Shown piece by piece: positions 49,558-60,711 of a DNA stretch of 64,000 nt (its first letter is position 1; every line of letters starts with the position of its first letter). The stretch comes from Agrocybe praecox (lineage: Eukaryota; Basidiomycota; Agaricomycetes; Agaricales; Agrocybaceae), in contig OZ024841.1 of NCBI GenBank assembly GCA_964017145.1, positions 992,001 to 1,056,000 of the forward strand, read 5' to 3'. Both the position numbers and the translations under genes were made by a program. The notes under the pieces were generated by a model that had not been told where the DNA came from, did no database searches, and was given only the letters and a program-made list of their open reading frames with translations.

Positions 49558-51228
49558 CTAGTTCCTCCCCATCTTCATATTCCTCCCCTCCTCGACTTTC
49601 TCCTCCTTATTCTCAATCTTGCCCGAAATTACCTTCATCTCGCCCTTGATCTTGGTGAGGAGGCTTGGTTTCGAGGTTGGTTTCGACTTTTCGTTCGAGT
49701 CTGGGTGGGATGTGTTGGGTGTATCGCCGTGCGATGTTGGTGACTCGGTAGGACTCGAGGTGGTCTTGCCAGTGGTACTACCTGGCTGGTTTGAATGCGC
49801 CGGCGGAGAAGGGAGCGATTTATCCTCATAATTCGACTTGGACGGAGAAGAAGAGCTCATCAACGCCGCAGCCGTAACGGGGTGCGCTGCAGATACTCCA
49901 CCGACTCCGCTCGTGTCGCCTCCTGAGCCCAGTGGGGCTGGAGCTTGGAAGCGGACTGCGGGTGTTGTGGTAGTGGTTGTGGTAGAGGGCTCAGTAGCGC
50001 TGGTATTATTGGCATTGGCGCTAGGATCGAGAAGAGGGATAGCGCCCATTCTCAACGCTGCAGCACTAGAAGGATCCTCAGCTAGCTTCGTTGCGCCTGT
50101 GTTCATGGTGTGAGTCTCCGCTGTCGTTCTTGTCCCCTTCATCGACGTCGACGTCGTTTCAGGCTCAAGAGGAGCGATCTTCGTTTCCTCAATCGGGGTA
50201 TCTCTCAACCCAACACCAGCGGCAGTATCGTCCTTCCCCACATTGAACCCATTAGCAACTCCGGCAGCACCGAGCAACGCTGCCATACCGTCCGTGTTCG
50301 AAGCGAGCGCATGCTCCGAGTTGACCTTGGCGACGCCCGTATTGCTCAAATTCGATGTTGGAGCATTTTTGGTCCTCGACGCGTCCCTTGGGGAAGAGGA
50401 AGAGTCCAGGGGCGCGATATCTGAGTCGGCGATTGGCGTGTCGGGGAGCCCAGAATTTTGCCATTGAGCTTTGACGTGTGCGTTCTTCTCTAAAGACAGG
50501 GCAACGTGGTTAGCTCTTGAATGAAGATGCGGGAGGTGTGCTGTATGCTCACCATTACCCTTGACATTATCCGCAATGGAGGACAAGACGGCAGAAGGGG
50601 ATTCAGAACCGGTATTATTGCCCATTCCAGCTAAACGCGATGTTAATTAGCTTCTTCCTTCAAAAAAATCAACCAACTTACGCATATACGAAGCGACCGT
50701 CTGACCAGCAGCCACAGCATACTCTTTCACCGCCCCAACGCCATCCCCAGCGACCTGCTGCACAGTCTCCCGCTCAGGAGCAGCATCGTAGGCTTTCTGT
50801 CCAGCGAGAAGAGTGTAGCTGGCCACTGTGCCCGTAGCGCGTCCAGCAACATCCTGGATGGTCTCTGCGGAAGGCGCGTTGGCGTAGGCAGATTGAGCAA
50901 GCGATGAGGCGGTAGACGCTACGTTGGAGATGGCAGATGCAGCGAGTGATTTGGCGGCGTCTAGGTTGGTTGCTTCGTCGGTTGAAGAAGTGGGGAATGC
51001 ACCTGGGAGTGTTGGTGACGCGGTGCGCTGTATCGTGGATGCAGTATGTGTTGTGGGCATTGGCCCGGTGCTGTCGACGACATACAGCGCCGATGATGGT
51101 GCAGTACTTGGCTTCTCAAGCGCATCAAGAGTAGATGACGCCCAATCCGTGTTGTCCAGAGGGACTGCGAGCGGCATCGTGGTCGACGCCGGTTGTGTTT
51201 TGCGATCGTTGGTGTTTGTGAATGACAT
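49558..51228 (-). CDS. Ala/Ser/Thr-rich protein with internal repeat, family unknown
   Basis: Three exons (50682-51228, 50553-50630, 49558-50489) give 518 aa in frame. The second intron (50490-50552, 63 nt, with a GCTAAC branch-like site) is stop-free. The N-terminal part has amphipathic Ala-rich segments (AAKSLAASAISNVASTASSL, then GRATGTVASYTLLAGQKAYD) recalling LEA or lipid-droplet-coat helices. The middle has two copies of a motif, GLPDTPIADSDIAPL and GLRDTPIEETKIAPL, each followed by an NTG..K.. and AAL.GA stretch. The C-terminus is Ser/Pro/Thr-rich, then lysine-rich (LLTKIKGEMKVISGKIENKE). No signal peptide or membrane helix. A cytosolic stress-protective or scaffold role is only a guess. 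Confidence 0.8.
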
Positions 51229-51959
51229 GTTTTTTTCTGGCTTGCTTGTTGAACTTGTCGTTCTCTTTTATATCACTGGCGCAGCACAGCGTCATCCTCG
51301 TATACTCTCTCCATTCCCAACCACAAATCCACATTGATGACGTCATATCGCCACAAAGAGCACCATCTTTTCCTTTTTGGTATATCCTCGTCATACAGAA
51401 TGTGGATTCACTTGGTAACGTCAGCGAATCCTTCACTCGACATGACATTCACAAAAATTAAATTGATAGAACCACCACAAACTCGGACTTGACCAACCAA
51501 ATCTACGTTAATTTGCGTACTTAGCTGAATAAATCGCTCCTTGACCGCTACTGCCATCGTGCGAGGCTGCTCAACGCGCTTCTGAGCCCAGCTTTGCCAT
51601 CCAGCTGCACACTACACTGCTCCAACGTCTAGCTTTCGACTCTCATATCGCCCGCAATTTCGAACTTCGGTTCTTTTGTGATTGTTTGACAAGGCCACTA
51701 GAGTATAGTGTTCATTATTGTACTCTGGCATGATCACACAAGAGTATACAAACTCTTTACTCTGACATGTTGATTTCGCTACTGAGGCGCCAACGACTTC
51801 TACTGTTTCCGTTATGCAGTGGTGCCGTACACAGATATCACCATTCACTTTCCCTTCAAAAAACCGTGAAACCCTTGCCAGTGTTTAGCGCCGCAAGCCA
51901 TTCCTTGAACGTGGTTTATTTTATATTACATTCTTTCAAAGTGTTTCGTTCTACTAAAG
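51229..51959. other. Intergenic with TATA box
   Basis: 730 bp. On the minus strand TATAAAAG occupies 51265-51272, 37-44 bp before the ATG at 51228. The rest holds no recognised feature. Confidence 0.45.
51265..51272 (-). promoter_or_regulatory. TATA box of the 49558-51228 gene
   Basis: A perfect TATAAAAG on the minus strand, 37 bp from the start codon. Confidence 0.55.
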
Positions 51960-53241
51960 TTATCCAATTTGAACTTTGAAGTCCCTTTCCACAACAGTAC
52001 CCCCAGGCTGACAGGTAAAGGTCGACAATACTTCCACGTCCTGCTGGGTCGAATCAGAATCAGTGGGTTTCCCGAGACATACTCGCAATATTAGGAGTGT
52101 CGGCGATATACCCTGTACACAAATAACAGTCAGTACTGGGTTATAAGATATAAATAGACTCGATGTTGACTTACCGCCATTTGCGCTAGAATATTCTGAG
52201 AGAAGTTGAAGTTCGGCGATACACGAACTAAGAGACCCATCGTGACCACATGAGAGATCGTGTATAACAGGGCAGACTCCACAACCGTAATGATGACTTT
52301 GCGGTATGAGAGAGAGGGACGTCTGTCCTTTGATATCTGAAAATGCGCTCTGGCGATGCGGTATATAATGAGACCAGTGGTATAGACGGTAGCGGCCAAG
52401 GATGGACCAAAGTAGGCGATTAAGATGTGCTGCCATCGGGCAATGCTCGTTGTAGGATTTATGGTCATATGTTGTAGGCCAAACGTGAAACGCACACGGT
52501 CGATCATACTGACAATAGCCATTACTGTATAGAAAGACGTCAATTTAAGACTGAACACCCGTTATTATCGCGCAACACCACTCACCCAGACTAGCTGCTA
52601 TGCACAGCACGGGAAATACGATGATTTTGAACTGTCTCTTGTAAAGGACCCAGCACATCCATGCCTTGGGGAAACAAGCTGTCAGTGAGCCTGAATCACA
52701 TCCGCAAATACTGAGGCACACTCACTGAGGTCAAATCGGTTATGACTGTGTTCAAGGCCAGCGTCAAGCTTTCAATAACCAGGAAGAACACGGGTTGCTC
52801 TGCCAAAAAGTCGAGCACGAGAAGCGGAGAAGCGCCGTCAGTCTGGAATAAGCGAACTGGGTACCACCAGTCCAGAGCAACGTGCAGAGCAGACAGAATG
52901 AATAACACGACTAGTAAGATTGATTTCCATATTTTGATTGTTTTCTCCTCGGTTTTGATTGGTTTATGCGCAGAGTGACTGTTCCCTAATCAATGAGACG
53001 GTTAATTGAAATGATTTTTTATGTGCCATGGGTTCCTGAGCTTACAGACAGCGTACATAGTCACGAGAAAAAGACACACATGGAATCCTGTCAAAAGACC
53101 GGTGAGTTGAATCTAAGCCAGATCATTATAGTAGTAAGATCAAGTCGTACCGAAAAACAACACTTCAACCGCGAGGATATTCATCGCGTCGCGTCGAAAG
53201 CTGGAAACAGAGTCTGGAGGGGTGGCTGGAGGTGACGACAT
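51960..53241 (-). CDS. Seven-helix-type membrane protein, duplicated copy A
   Basis: Six exons (53151-53241, 53046-53087, 52726-52985, 52586-52664, 52175-52524, 51960-52112) give 324 aa with every phase consistent. It starts MSSPPATPPDSVSSFRRDAM. Helices include GFHVCLFLVTMYAV, SILLVVLFILSALHVAL, FFLVIESLTLALNTVIT, IIVFPVLCIAASLVMAIVS, GPSLAATVYTTGLIIY and ALLYTISHVVTMGLL, with a final LAQMAGISPTLLILRVCLGK. This is the layout of a large, uncharacterised agaricomycete seven-helix family. The tail ends DSTQQDVEV..KVQIG. Copy B (56302-57558) shares all exons but the tail. Confidence 0.85.
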
Positions 53242-55170
53242 GGTGAACAACAGATTACAGGGTTAGTTGGTACAAGTGGCGAAGCGACGACGTTTGTAAA
53301 CTCTTCCCCATTTACCATATATAAGAAAGATCTACAAGTCCAATAATAACGCTGTCCCAGTGGTGATGGGAATCATCAAATGCTTTCCAGAAACACACTA
53401 GGGTTAATCATCATTTAATATCACAGCGCAGTGATCAGCAGTGGGGTAGTTGTGTTTTTAAGGTATGACAACGACAGGAACTTTCAATGGTAAAGAGACA
53501 GACTCATCGCATATTCGTGATCGAGAGTACCCGAGAGTACCCGAGTCTGACGAAAAAGGGCAAAACCTAGATAAAAACGAACTAAAAACGAACGTATATC
53601 AAAACGTGCATAATGTTGACAGATGCCAGAGAACATATCTGATTCGATTGAAGGCGTTTTCTCCTACGCTGTACTAGGCGAATAGAAGACCAGGGCATTG
53701 CTAAGGCGCTACAAGGGCGCTAGAGAGAAATCATCAGTAAGCAAGTCCAATTTTTGCATCATTTGATGTTGATGGCCCACATGAGCACTTAAAATAACCT
53801 GCATGTGAAGGTGAGTTTCGGATATCTTCCGCAAAAATTAAAGTAGACACACATTGAAAACATAGTGGCATGATTACTTGCTTGGAAATATGTTATTTCA
53901 GACCCACAGGATGTTCCTTCTAGCAATTCATATAGCTTTAGATTTCCTTGCTTTGATTCAACTTGTAGTAACGAGTTTCTTCCATGGAAGCCTAAGTGTG
54001 GAGACTGCTCCGCTAGAACCTTGATTTACCCCGGGTAGTCGATGTTTTCAGGTCACCTCAAAACCCGCGAGAAAACATGATTTTATCCTACAAAATGGGG
54101 CTATTATAAATCACGAAATACAATACAAATTTGGAACACTAGATATAATAAATGAAAACTAGGTATTCGTTCAAAATTTGTGTCACACCGTAGACTCCTA
54201 TTTCATACTAAAACTAAGTTTTCTCGGGGGTTTTGGGGTGACCTGAAAACATCAACTCCTCGGGGTGAATATCCTGTGAATCACCATTTATACTAGGTAG
54301 GTTGCTATCAGTGACAAGTACAGCATGAAAGATACAACGAAGTTACCGTCAGAGTTCACAGATGCGTTCCGTAGTTAAATAGTTTGAAAAAAATCCAATA
54401 TAGCGAGCACTGAGGTCATGCACTCGTTCACATAGAAAATAGAGTATGAGAGATAACCATGGTGTTACGCTGGAGTTTACGGATACGGTCAATAGTTATC
54501 CATAGAAATTGTTCGCGGTACTCGACGTCAATTATGATCCTGTGAGAAGGGCGGTGTCAGAGATACCAAGACTACGCAATTGAGATAGAAGATCCTTCGT
54601 AGTGATATCACTCACTCGACCACGATTCTGGGTTAAGGATCATCATAATTAAAGAACGGATTTGCCCGCCGCCGAAGCCCCTGGTACGAGGTAAGTAGGT
54701 CATCCGTATTTTCACACCTTACCTTTTTGGGGTTGTAGTAAAATGCCCAAAATGAAAAATCTGATATAGGGATGGGGTGAAATGATGAATCAGGTCGATA
54801 ACTTTTCACCTTTTTTAGCTAGTACCTTTTTGAAATTGAGAAAGAAGCTAAAAGCGACCAAAAGTGGACAAGTAAATTGTGAAATTGCTGATGTAGTTAA
54901 CGCATTCAGTGCTATCAAGTGAAGGCTAAGTTTCTGAGTCTGGTGGAGCAGTCCAGTATGCAGCTGTATGGCGTATCTGGGCTCTGAAGCGCGTCGAACA
55001 GTCTCGCACGATGGCAGTAGTGGTCAAAGGATGATTGATTCGGCTATGTACGCGTCGGGGTCACATATCTGTACACGATCTAATCTAATCAGACTGGTGC
55101 AGGGTGCACTGCCACACCGGGCTAGAAGAGTATGAGCGCACTGAGCTCACAGCGCTAGTCAGAACCTTCA
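53242..55170. other. Non-coding upstream part of duplicated copy A
   Basis: Matches copy B for most of its length. A minus-strand stretch at about 53816-54010 keeps the same frame as an 82-aa ORF of copy B (58083-58331) but has no start or known motif; it may be a gene fragment. Confidence 0.4.
54028..54266. mobile_element. 239-bp MITE-like element with ~50-bp terminal inverted repeats
   Basis: Both ends begin ACCCCG and continue to GATGTTTTCAGGTCACC then CAAAACC..CGAGAAAAC on opposite strands, about 50 bp with few mismatches. The interior is AT-rich and non-coding. It is absent at the equivalent place in copy B (near 58345), so it inserted in copy A after the duplication or was lost from B. 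Target duplication is unclear. Confidence 0.75.
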
Positions 55171-56301
55171 GGTGACCTTGCTGGGCCGGAATCTCGATTT
55201 TGAGTAGGGAATGTGGGCGGTCATATTTCGCTGTATATTGGTATACAGTGTTCTAGGTTGTATTATTGTCAGCTAAGGATGAACAAGTTCAAGTGAAAAA
55301 ACGAATTACAGAGTCTAAAGCTAGACAAGGGGGACACGCGAAGATTTGGACAAGAGTTAAAACGCGGGGGCAAACTGGTCACAAAAATTTCTTCTCAGTT
55401 TTATAAGCCACGGTAGTTGTAAAGACGAGTTCTGCGACTCAAATAGCATTTTTTTCACAAACAAATATTAAATTATCTCTACTAGGCACTTCGTAATCAG
55501 AAGTTATTGTATTTTCTCACTCTCCTAAGAAAGAAGTACGCCCTTTTTCTCGCCCAGACTGGGTTTCTGAAATTAACTTTAACATCAGCGAGATGCAAAG
55601 GAGCTCGGAGCAAGCGAATTTGTGACGGCTTATTTGACGGCTTCTACAAAATTTTGACAGTCTATGTCAATCGGCATGGCGGATCAGCTGTTAAAACGTG
55701 GGAATGCTTATCCAATAGTTTGGGCGGACTGGCCACCCCTAGCGGCCTAGCCAACCCCCCGTTCGATTCTGCAATAATTCTGTAATTTTAAGCACTTTTT
55801 TGGGGTCATTTTAAAACATTTATGTAGCTGTAGATGTGGTATTACAAATTAAAAAGCATGTAGACACTATTAAGAATTATGAAGACATGTATAACAAACA
55901 AAATCTAAAATCTTCCAATTTGATTACTTCCGGCTTATTTGGCATTGCAAGTTTGCCATCAAATATAACACATTTATATTATTCAGTGCAAAAATTACAT
56001 TCATTGCGCTTTTATGTCTCGAACACGACAAAATCACGAAGAAAAAGTGATATAAAATTATAATTTAAGGCATAAATTACACACGTTTGGTCCTTACAGG
56101 TAAACACCAAACCCTGGCGTTTTAGTTCAATAAAACGAAGTCTCGGAACCGGCGGTTGGTCCGGTTCGCGTTCAAAGATGCGTTCGGAACCGAACCGCGG
56201 CAACACTAGTACCCAAGCCAGATATCTGGCTCGGCTCGGCACAACCTATTTTTGGCACAGGCCGAAGCCGGCACATCACTAAGTACTCGTCATGTTTTCA
56301 A
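55171..56301. other. Spacer between duplication copies
   Basis: 1.1 kb of AT-rich DNA with no supported gene. The end (56140-56283) turns GC-rich with GGAACCG/CCGGTTC palindromic motifs and TGTGCCGGC-like sequence, reminiscent of hAT element ends. No matching left end was found. Confidence 0.35.
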
Positions 56302-57558
56302 TCAATTGTCATTTCTGTCGTCATGTCCCGTCCCTGCGTTGCTGCACATGCTTCTGGCAAAGAACAAAGAGGACATTTGGGTCGAATCAGTGAGTTTCCC
56401 GAGACACATTTGCAATATTATGAGTGTCGGCGATATACCCTGTACATAAATAGCAGGCACATCGGTCAGTACTGGTTTTAATATATAAATAGACTCGATG
56501 TTGACTTACCGCCATTTGCGCTAAAATATCTTGAGAGAAGTTGAAGTCCGGCGATACATGAAGTAAGAGACCCATTGTGACCACATGAGAGATCGTGTAT
56601 AATAGGGTAGACTCCCCAACCATAATGACGACTTTGCCGTATGAGAAGGAGGGACGTATGACTTTTGATATCTGAAAATGCTCTCTGGCGATGTAGTATA
56701 TAATGAGACCAGTGGTATAGACGGTGGCGGCCAAGGATGGAGCATAGTAGGAAATTAAAATGTGCTGCCATCGGGCAAAGCCCGTTGTAGGATTTATAGT
56801 CATATGTTGTAGGCCAAACGTGAACTGGATACGGTTGATGACGCTGACGATAGCCATTACTATATAGAAAAACGTCAATTTAAGACTGAACACCCGTTGG
56901 TATAGCGCAACACCACTCACCCAGACTAGCTGCTATGCACAGCACGGGAAATACGATGACTTTGAACTGTCTCTTGTAAAGGACCCAGCATCTCCATGCC
57001 TTTCGTAAACAAACTGTTAGTGAGACTTAATCACATGCGGCAATACTAAGAAACACTCACTGAAATCGAATCGGTTATGACTGTGTTTAAGGCCAGCGTC
57101 AAGCCTTCGATAACCACGAAGAACACAGGTTGATCTGCCAGAACGTCGAGCACGAGAAGCGGAGAAGCGCCGTCAGTCTGGAACAACCGAACTGGGTACC
57201 ACCAGTCCAGAGCAACGTGCAGAGCAGACAGAATGAATGACACGATTAGTAAGATTGATTGCCCTAGTTTGATTGTTTTCGGTCTATCCACAGAGTTACT
57301 GTTCCCTAATCAATGAGACGGTTAATTAGGATTACTTTGTGTGCCATAGGTTCTTGAGCTTACAGACAGAGTACATAGTCACGAGAAAAAGACACACATA
57401 GAATCCTGTCGAAAGATTGATGAGTCGATCTAAGCCAGATCATCATGGTAATAAGATCAGGTCGTACCGAAGAACAATACTTCAACCGCTACGATATTCA
57501 TCGTATCGCGTCGAAAGCTGGAACCAGAGTCTGGAGGGGTGGCTGGCGGTGACGACAT
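56302..57558 (-). CDS. Seven-helix-type membrane protein, duplicated copy B
   Basis: Six exons (57468-57558, 57364-57405, 57061-57305, 56921-56999, 56510-56859, 56302-56439) give 314 aa with no stop or frameshift. It is about 85% identical by eye to copy A, with the same splice sites. Exon 3 is 15 bp shorter, an in-frame loss in the loop before helix 2. The last exon follows copy A through GISPTLIILQMCLGKLTDSTQ and then diverges exactly at the duplication edge. It acquires a new ~24-residue tail, MSSLFFARSMCSNAGTGHDD.., read from adjacent spacer DNA. All helices persist, so the gene may be functional. Confidence 0.75.
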
Positions 57559-58939
57559 GGTGAACAACAGGGCGAGCTGGGAAAAATAACGAAGCGACGA
57601 CGTTTGTGAGCTCTTCACCATTTACCATATATAAGACAGATCTACAAGGCTAATAATAACGCTGTCCCATTGTGGCGATGGGAATCATATGCTTTCCAGA
57701 AACACACCATCATCAAGGTGTTTGTGATCATTTAGTATCACAGCACGGCGATCAGCAGTGAGGCAGTTGCGTTTTTAGGGTATGACAGCAACATTAACTT
57801 TTATTGGGCAAGAGACGGACTTATCGCATATTCGTGATCGAGAGTACCCGAGTCCGGCGAAACCAAGATAAAAACAAATTAGAAACGAGCGTCAGTCCTC
57901 AACCTCAGCGCCTTTTACGTGCCGAAACGAGTAGAATATATCAGAATGTGCATAAGGAGTCTATAGTTAATTTGGATGAGACCAGAAGACGTTGACCGGC
58001 CAGATGCCCGAGAACATATCTGATTCGATTAAAGGCGCTTTCCTCCGCTGGGATAGGCAAATAGAAGACTAGGGCATCGCACTCAAAAAGCCTGCATGCG
58101 GGTTTCTGACTCAAGATATCTTCCGAAAAATTTAGAGCACATTGAAAACGCAGGGACATGATTACTGACTTGGAAATATGTTATTTCAAACCCGCTCGAT
58201 GTTCCTTCTGGCAATTCACATAGATTTAGATCTCCTTGCTTCGATTCAACTTGTAGTAACGAGTTTCCTCCATGGAAGCCCAAGTGCGGAGACTGCTCGG
58301 GTAGAACCTTAGTCCCTATGCATTTTGACACAGTTAAACTAGAATATCCAGTGAATCACAATTTATACTAACTAGGTTGCTATCAGTGGCGAGTACAGCA
58401 TGAAAGATATAATGAAGCTAGCGTAGGAGTTCACAGATGCGGTGCGTTGTTAAATAGATCGAAAAAATCCATTATAGCGAGCACTGAGGTCATGCAATCG
58501 TTCGCAGAAATGGAAAGTAGAGTATGAGAGATAACCCTGCTGTTACGCGGGAGTTTGCAGATACAGTCAGTAGTTGGCTATAAAACAAATCGTTTGCGGT
58601 ACTCGTCCATTACAATCCTGTGGAAAGGGCGGTGTGGGAGATAGTACCAAGACTACGCAAGTGAGATAGAAGACGCTTCGTAGTGACATCGCCTACTCGA
58701 CCATGATTCTGGGTCAAGGATTGTCATGATTGAAGAAAGGATTTGCCCACTGCCAAAGTCTCTGGTACGAGGTAGGTGGTTTCGATTTGACTAGTCACTG
58801 ACTTTCCAACGCTGGATAGTTAACACGTTCAGCGCTATCAAGTGATTGCTAAGCTTCCAGTGAGTCCGGGTATGGGCTAGAAGAGTATGATTATCACGAC
58901 GCGCTAAGCAGTGAACTCACAGCGCTAGTCAGAACCTTG
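56389..58939. repeat. Segmental duplication, copy B
   Basis: About 2.55 kb matching 52046-55170 in the same orientation. The left edge lies inside the last exon of the seven-helix gene (shared GGGTCGAATCAG). The right edge lies at the inverted repeat beginning at 58940. Confidence 0.85.
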
Positions 58940-59221
58940 CAGCGTTGGAAAGTCACTGACTAGTTGAGAGTCAACGAATGACTTAAGTCGTTGACTAGAA
59001 CTAGTCATCTGGTGTTTGATTGGTTTAACTTTAAGTCTTAAAGTTGCCGTACACACGTGCTATTTGCTCTTGCTTGTCAAACAGGTCATGACCAAGCACG
59101 AACAACCTGAGGGCGACGCGTCCATGGTCCCTGAACCTCAATATGCAAGTTCAAATAACGAAATAACTTTTGTACATTAACGAGTACTCTTCCATCTACT
59201 TGATTATAGAACAACACCATA
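57559..59221. other. Non-coding part of copy B and RPN9 promoter
   Basis: The first ~1.4 kb is duplicated non-coding DNA. The last 280 bp hold inverted repeats (58790-59010) and the RPN9 promoter. The 82-aa ORF at 58083-58331 is only a weak candidate. Confidence 0.4.
58790..58964. repeat. 25-bp inverted repeat at the edge of copy B
   Basis: ACTAGTCACTGACTTTCCAACGCTG (58790-58814) recurs inverted at 58940-58964 with one mismatch, about 125 bp apart. A further perfect palindrome follows at once: AGTCAACGA and TCGTTGACT around a GACTTAAGTC core. Confidence 0.75.
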
Positions 59222-60711
59222 ATGTCGCTTCCAGCACCACCTAAGCTTGTTCTGGACGAGTTCATGGCCACAGCGCTATCAGCTACACCGGCGGAACTCC
59301 ACCCGTTCTTTGAGTCGTTCAGGACATTATACACACGCAAGTGAGTAGTTTATTTCCCGAATGGGACTTTTTGGATGGTAACATATCTTATAGGCTATGG
59401 CATCAACTTACCCAGAAACTGTTCCAGTTCTTTGATCACCCAGCAGCACTACCTTTCCGAGTGGATGTATATCACAGATTTGTTCGTGACTTTGAGAGCA
59501 AGCTTAACCAGCTGCGGCTAGCAGAGATGGGTGTGAAGGTGGCGAAAGATATTGACAGTGAGCTGCCTAGATTTATTCTGAGTGACGGGCATGCTGATCT
59601 TCGTTTGTCTAGACCCTAAAATTCATCTCGAGTTCTTGTCTGCTCTACTTTCACGGATAGACACCGCCAAGTCACCAGAGGCCCATATTCTCCTCCTTGC
59701 ATCTATCGCTCATGCTAAACTTCTATATGGTGATCATGAGGGAACAAAGAATGATATGGATGCAGCTTTGAAGATCCTCGATTCACAGGAAAGCGTGGAG
59801 AACAGCGTCAATGGTGCATATTACAGTGTTGCTGCAGATTACTACAAGGTATCTCATATCGTACATCACAATATACGCGTGCTTTGTGCTGATTATTTTA
59901 AAAGGCTAAAATGGAATACACGCCGTACTACAAGAACTCGTTACTCTACCTAGCCTGTGTTGACGTTGAGAAGGATTTGACCACTGAAGATCGGCTATCG
60001 AGAGCGCATGATCTCAGTATCTCGGCGTTCCTCAGCGACGAGATTTACAACTTTGGAGAATTGGTAAGCTTTTGCTGTTGCTGTTCGTACGTGTGTGCTA
60101 TAAAGTGTATTTAGTTAATGCACCCTATCCTTGATTCCCTATCCGCAACGCAACACGAGTGGCTCACAAAACTCCTATACGCCTTCAATGAGGGAAGCAT
60201 CGGGAAATTTGAAGCTCTTGCTCCCTTATTCGCTTCAGAGGTCAGCTTCTCGTCATGTTGTGTTAGACTTGGATTTTTAACATTTCATCTAGCCTATTCT
60301 CCAACAAAACATGCCATTCCTCCGCGAAAAGATCTGTTTGATGGCTCTCATCGAGTCGGTGTTCAAGCGACCAGCTAATGCACGAACACTAAGTTTCAAG
60401 ACCATCGCGGAAGTGACACACCTTCCCGTCAGCGAGGCCGAGTTTGTAATAATGAAAGCTCTGAGGTAATCACACATTCATTTAACCCCTATGTCTTCTC
60501 CGTGGATTAATCTAATTATGCTTGCAGCTTAAAGCTTATCAAGGGCTCGCTGGATCAAGTAGAAGAAAAAGCTCTTATTACATGGGTTCAGCCCCGCGTA
60601 TTATCGAGAGAACAGATTGGTGGTTTGGCTAAGCGACTTGAAGAGTGGGTTGACAAGTTGAGCAAGGTTGAAGAACGGATTGCACCAGAGGTGCTTGTGC
60701 AAGGAGCATGA
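59222..60711 (+). CDS. RPN9: 26S proteasome lid subunit RPN9 (PSMD13)
   Basis: Seven exons (59222-59340, 59394-59557, 59613-59848, 59905-60063, 60115-60240, 60293-60465, 60528-60711) give 386 aa, all phases agreeing and close to the usual size of ~380-390. Family stretches are FFDHPAALPFRVDVYHRFVR, LRLAEMGVKVAKDIDN, HILLLASIAHAKLLYGDHEG, SVENSVNGAYYSVAADYYK and SLLYLACVDVEKDLTTEDRL, followed by the PCI winged helix with LMALIESVFKRPANARTLSF and LKLIKGSLDQVEEKALITWV. Rpn9 is a structural PCI subunit of the 19S lid that stabilises Rpn11 and Rpn10 association. The start fits the MSLPAPPKLVLDEF N-terminus. Confidence 0.95.

Larger units (their letters stand above)
52046..55170. repeat. Segmental duplication, copy A
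   Basis: About 3.1 kb matching 56389-58939 in the same orientation. The match covers five full exons plus the start of the last exon of the seven-helix gene and about 1.9 kb of its upstream non-coding DNA. Unit spacing is about 4.3 kb. Copy A contains a 239-bp inverted-repeat element and ~190 bp near 54700-54893 that copy B lacks. Confidence 0.85.

Noticed and set aside
56140..56283. GC-rich palindromic stretch as a second hAT element
   Set aside because: It resembles one transposon end, but no matching opposite end or target duplication was found.
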